A DNA stretch of 64,000 nt from Bacteroidales bacterium. GTDB lineage: Bacteria > Bacteroidota > Bacteroidia > Bacteroidales > Muribaculaceae. Shown here one piece after another: positions 62,648-64,000 of this stretch. Position 1 is the stretch's first letter, and the number at the start of each line of letters is the position of its first letter. Both the position numbers and the translations under genes were made by a program. The stretch lies in contig SUXJ01000013.1 of NCBI GenBank assembly GCA_015061005.1, positions 1 to 64,000 of the forward strand, in the 5' to 3' direction. Under the pieces are notes generated by a model. The model saw only the letters and a list, made by a program, of their open reading frames with translations. It ran no database searches and was not told the origin of the DNA.

Positions 62648-64000
62648 TTAACGGATGCGTGAGCGGATTGCTTGGCGTATGCGGTTGGCGGCGTGAGAGT
62701 TGGTTTTGAGGATGTTGAGTACGGCAGTGAGGTAGCTTCGTTTGTCACCGCAACCGGTTAGGGAGCTGACGTTGCTTTGTCCGACCATGGATTTTTGGTT
62801 GTAAACGCGGAGAATGGCTTCGTAGTCGCCTCGCTTAATGTAGTCGCTGAAGTCGCGGCAGAATTGTTCGTATATGGCTCGAGGGTTGATTTCGTCGACG
62901 AGTCCGTTCATGTGTTCCTCGAGTTTTGTGATAGAGGTGAAGCGACCGTCGATGCGGTGTTCCATGATGTGTTTGACGTTGTGGCGCGTGTGTTGCAGGG
63001 CTTGTTGCCGCATCTCAGCGCGAAACATTCCGATGACCGCATTTTTGGTTTTTTCGAAGGCTCGAACTTCATCGCGTCGGTGAACGGCTGCAACGGCTTT
63101 TACGACGTCTTCAAGCAGCAGTAAGTTTTCGATTTCGGCGACTTCCGGGACCATTATTTTTTTTCGGCGCAGATATTCTACTTCCTGAGGAGAGCGTCGA
63201 TCGCGGTCTACTATTCCGCGGCTGTCGAGGTGGTGGAATGCTTCGAGAGAGTTGAAAACGCGCGTGGATTCAATGACGCGGTCGCAAGAGCCGAGGGCTT
63301 TTACGGTGTAGTCCGGGAATATCAGCGGATATAGCTTGGAGTCGATTGAGTGGGTTTTGTCACCCTCGATGAACAGGACAGGGCGTCGTGCTCCGAGGAT
63401 TGAGAGGTACATGTCCTCGCGAAGTTCGGAGTCAGGGGGTAGGATGTCGTAGTCAAACGAGTCGGAGTCTGCTTGCCAACCGCGAATCCAGATTGTCGTG
63501 GCAGAACTTCGTGTTGCGGCAAAGTCAAGGTCATGAGTGGTATAAACAAAGGTGCAGTCGGGGCGCATTGTCTCGACTTTGTCCCAAACGCGGCGCAGGG
63601 TTGACGGGTGGAGAAACATTTCGGGGCTGTCGATGTAGATGACAGCATTTTCGGGCGCGAGCAATACTCCGCCGAAGTAGTAGAGCACGACTTTTTCGCC
63701 TGCGGAGAGTTTGGTTTGAGAGCGAGAGGACCCATCGGCGGAACTTGCGAATAGCAAAGAGCCTTCGGTTCGTAAGATGTCGTTCCCCGGGAATATTTCG
63801 CGCCATTGGGCGATGACGAGGTCAAGTTTTGTTTCCGGTAGCGGTCCCTTGGCATCGCTCATCTTGTAGGCGAGCAGATTTGTCATTTCTTCCTGAAGGA
63901 GGAGGCCCAGCAGTCGTTCAAATTCAGAAGCTAAAGGCACGGTGGAGGCTCCAAGCGGTGATTTGGTGAGGGCGCGAGAGTATGCGGCATCAACGCTGCC
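62648..64000 (-). CDS. ABC-type ATPase fused to TOPRIM/DUF4435 domain, 5' end outside window
   Basis: The track starts at an internal GTG (63940), but the frame stays open to the window edge, so at least 450 residues are coded here and the N-terminus with Walker A is missing. The visible ATPase half has the ABC signature TKLSAGEKVVLYYFGG, a Walker B-like VIYIDSPEMFLHPS and the TTHD switch. The second half has TOPRIM features: LFIEGDKTHSID with the acidic Glu, and SRGIVDRDRRSP with a DxD pattern. This matches AAA plus DUF4435 proteins, the same parts as the AriA/AriB proteins of PARIS anti-phage defence, here in one chain. Confidence 0.78.
   Translation of the reverse strand, partial: GSVDAAYSRALTKSPLGASTVPLASEFERLLGLLLQEEMTNLLAYKMSDAKGPLPETKLDLVIAQWREIFPGNDILRTEGSLLFASSADGSSRSQTKLSAGEKVVLYYFGGVLLAPENAVIYIDSPEMFLHPSTLRRVWDKVETMRPDCTFVYTTHDLDFAATRSSATTIWIRGWQADSDSFDYDILPPDSELREDMYLSILGARRPVLFIEGDKTHSIDSKLYPLIFPDYTVKALGSCDRVIESTRVFNSLEAFHHLDSRGIVDRDRRSPQEVEYLRRKKIMVPEVAEIENLLLLEDVVKAVAAVHRRDEVRAFEKTKNAVIGMFRAEMRQQALQHTRHNVKHIMEHRIDGRFTSITKLEEHMNGLVDEINPRAIYEQFCRDFSDYIKRGDYEAILRVYNQKSMVGQSNVSSLTGCGDKRSYLTAVLNILKTNSHAANRIRQAIRSRIR

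Overview
The window looks like chromosomal sequence from a gut Bacteroidales bacterium, most likely close to Muribaculaceae/Bacteroidaceae. Three things point that way. Promoters carry the Bacteroidetes -7 element TAnnTTTG, often with TTTG about 19-20 bp upstream. Many genes belong to families typical of the order, such as DUF6057, DUF4494, DUF3467, NigD-like lipoproteins, YfhO and two-chain ExbBD/TonB modules. Large secreted mucin-degrading enzymes share a short C-terminal sorting-like tail. Family names were assigned by reading the supplied translations; no search was run.

Layout. 1-7.5 kb (minus): a tight operon of a DUF6057 membrane protein, a lipoprotein with a CxxCH heme-type motif and beta-propeller repeats, a 990-aa protein with two receiver-like domains and an ATP-grasp domain, a 31-aa basic protein, a flavodoxin-type reductase that lacks a normal start codon, and a shortened flavin reductase. 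7.6-17 kb (plus): an RSH (p)ppGpp synthetase with a degenerate hydrolase domain, directly overlapped by a lipoprotein and a complete heavy-metal RND efflux system (adaptor, pump, TolC-like protein). 17-19 kb (minus): a secreted protein and MntP. 19.2-21.6 kb (plus): an AT-rich accessory cassette made of a strongly structured leader RNA, a small three-repeat protein and a DUF262/DUF1524 GmrSD-like nuclease. 21.7-29 kb (minus): outer-membrane barrel, enolase, superoxide reductase plus rubrerythrin, a small methyltransferase-like protein, YfhO and mannose-1-phosphate guanylyltransferase.

29-41.7 kb (plus): a solitary DpnI-type methyl-directed endonuclease, PyrF, then an M60 mucin-type peptidase, a LamG/GH33 sialidase and a GH20 hexosaminidase. 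These three would together strip sialylated, GlcNAc/GalNAc-bearing glycoproteins. 41.7-51.7 kb: a succinate/acetate CoA-transferase (plus), then minus-strand HD protein and IlvE, followed by a minus-strand run pdxJ-exbB-exbD-tonB-antiporter-LbH protein-ruvA. 51.7-61.2 kb (plus): a CBS-deleted ACT-like protein with NAD kinase, tRNA-Asp, an MFS transporter, DUF4494, YggS, OmpA, NigD-like, DUF3467, CysS and a RecD-like helicase. 61.5-64 kb (minus): class II aldolase and a fused ATPase/TOPRIM (DUF4435) protein cut by the right edge.

The best candidates for something not well described are the structured RNA in front of the small repeat protein and the DUF262 nuclease, the PARIS-like ATPase-TOPRIM fusion, and an intergenic repeat family (copies near 35.1 and 45.0 kb) next to a 23-bp hairpin and a perfect 3 x 16-bp tandem repeat.
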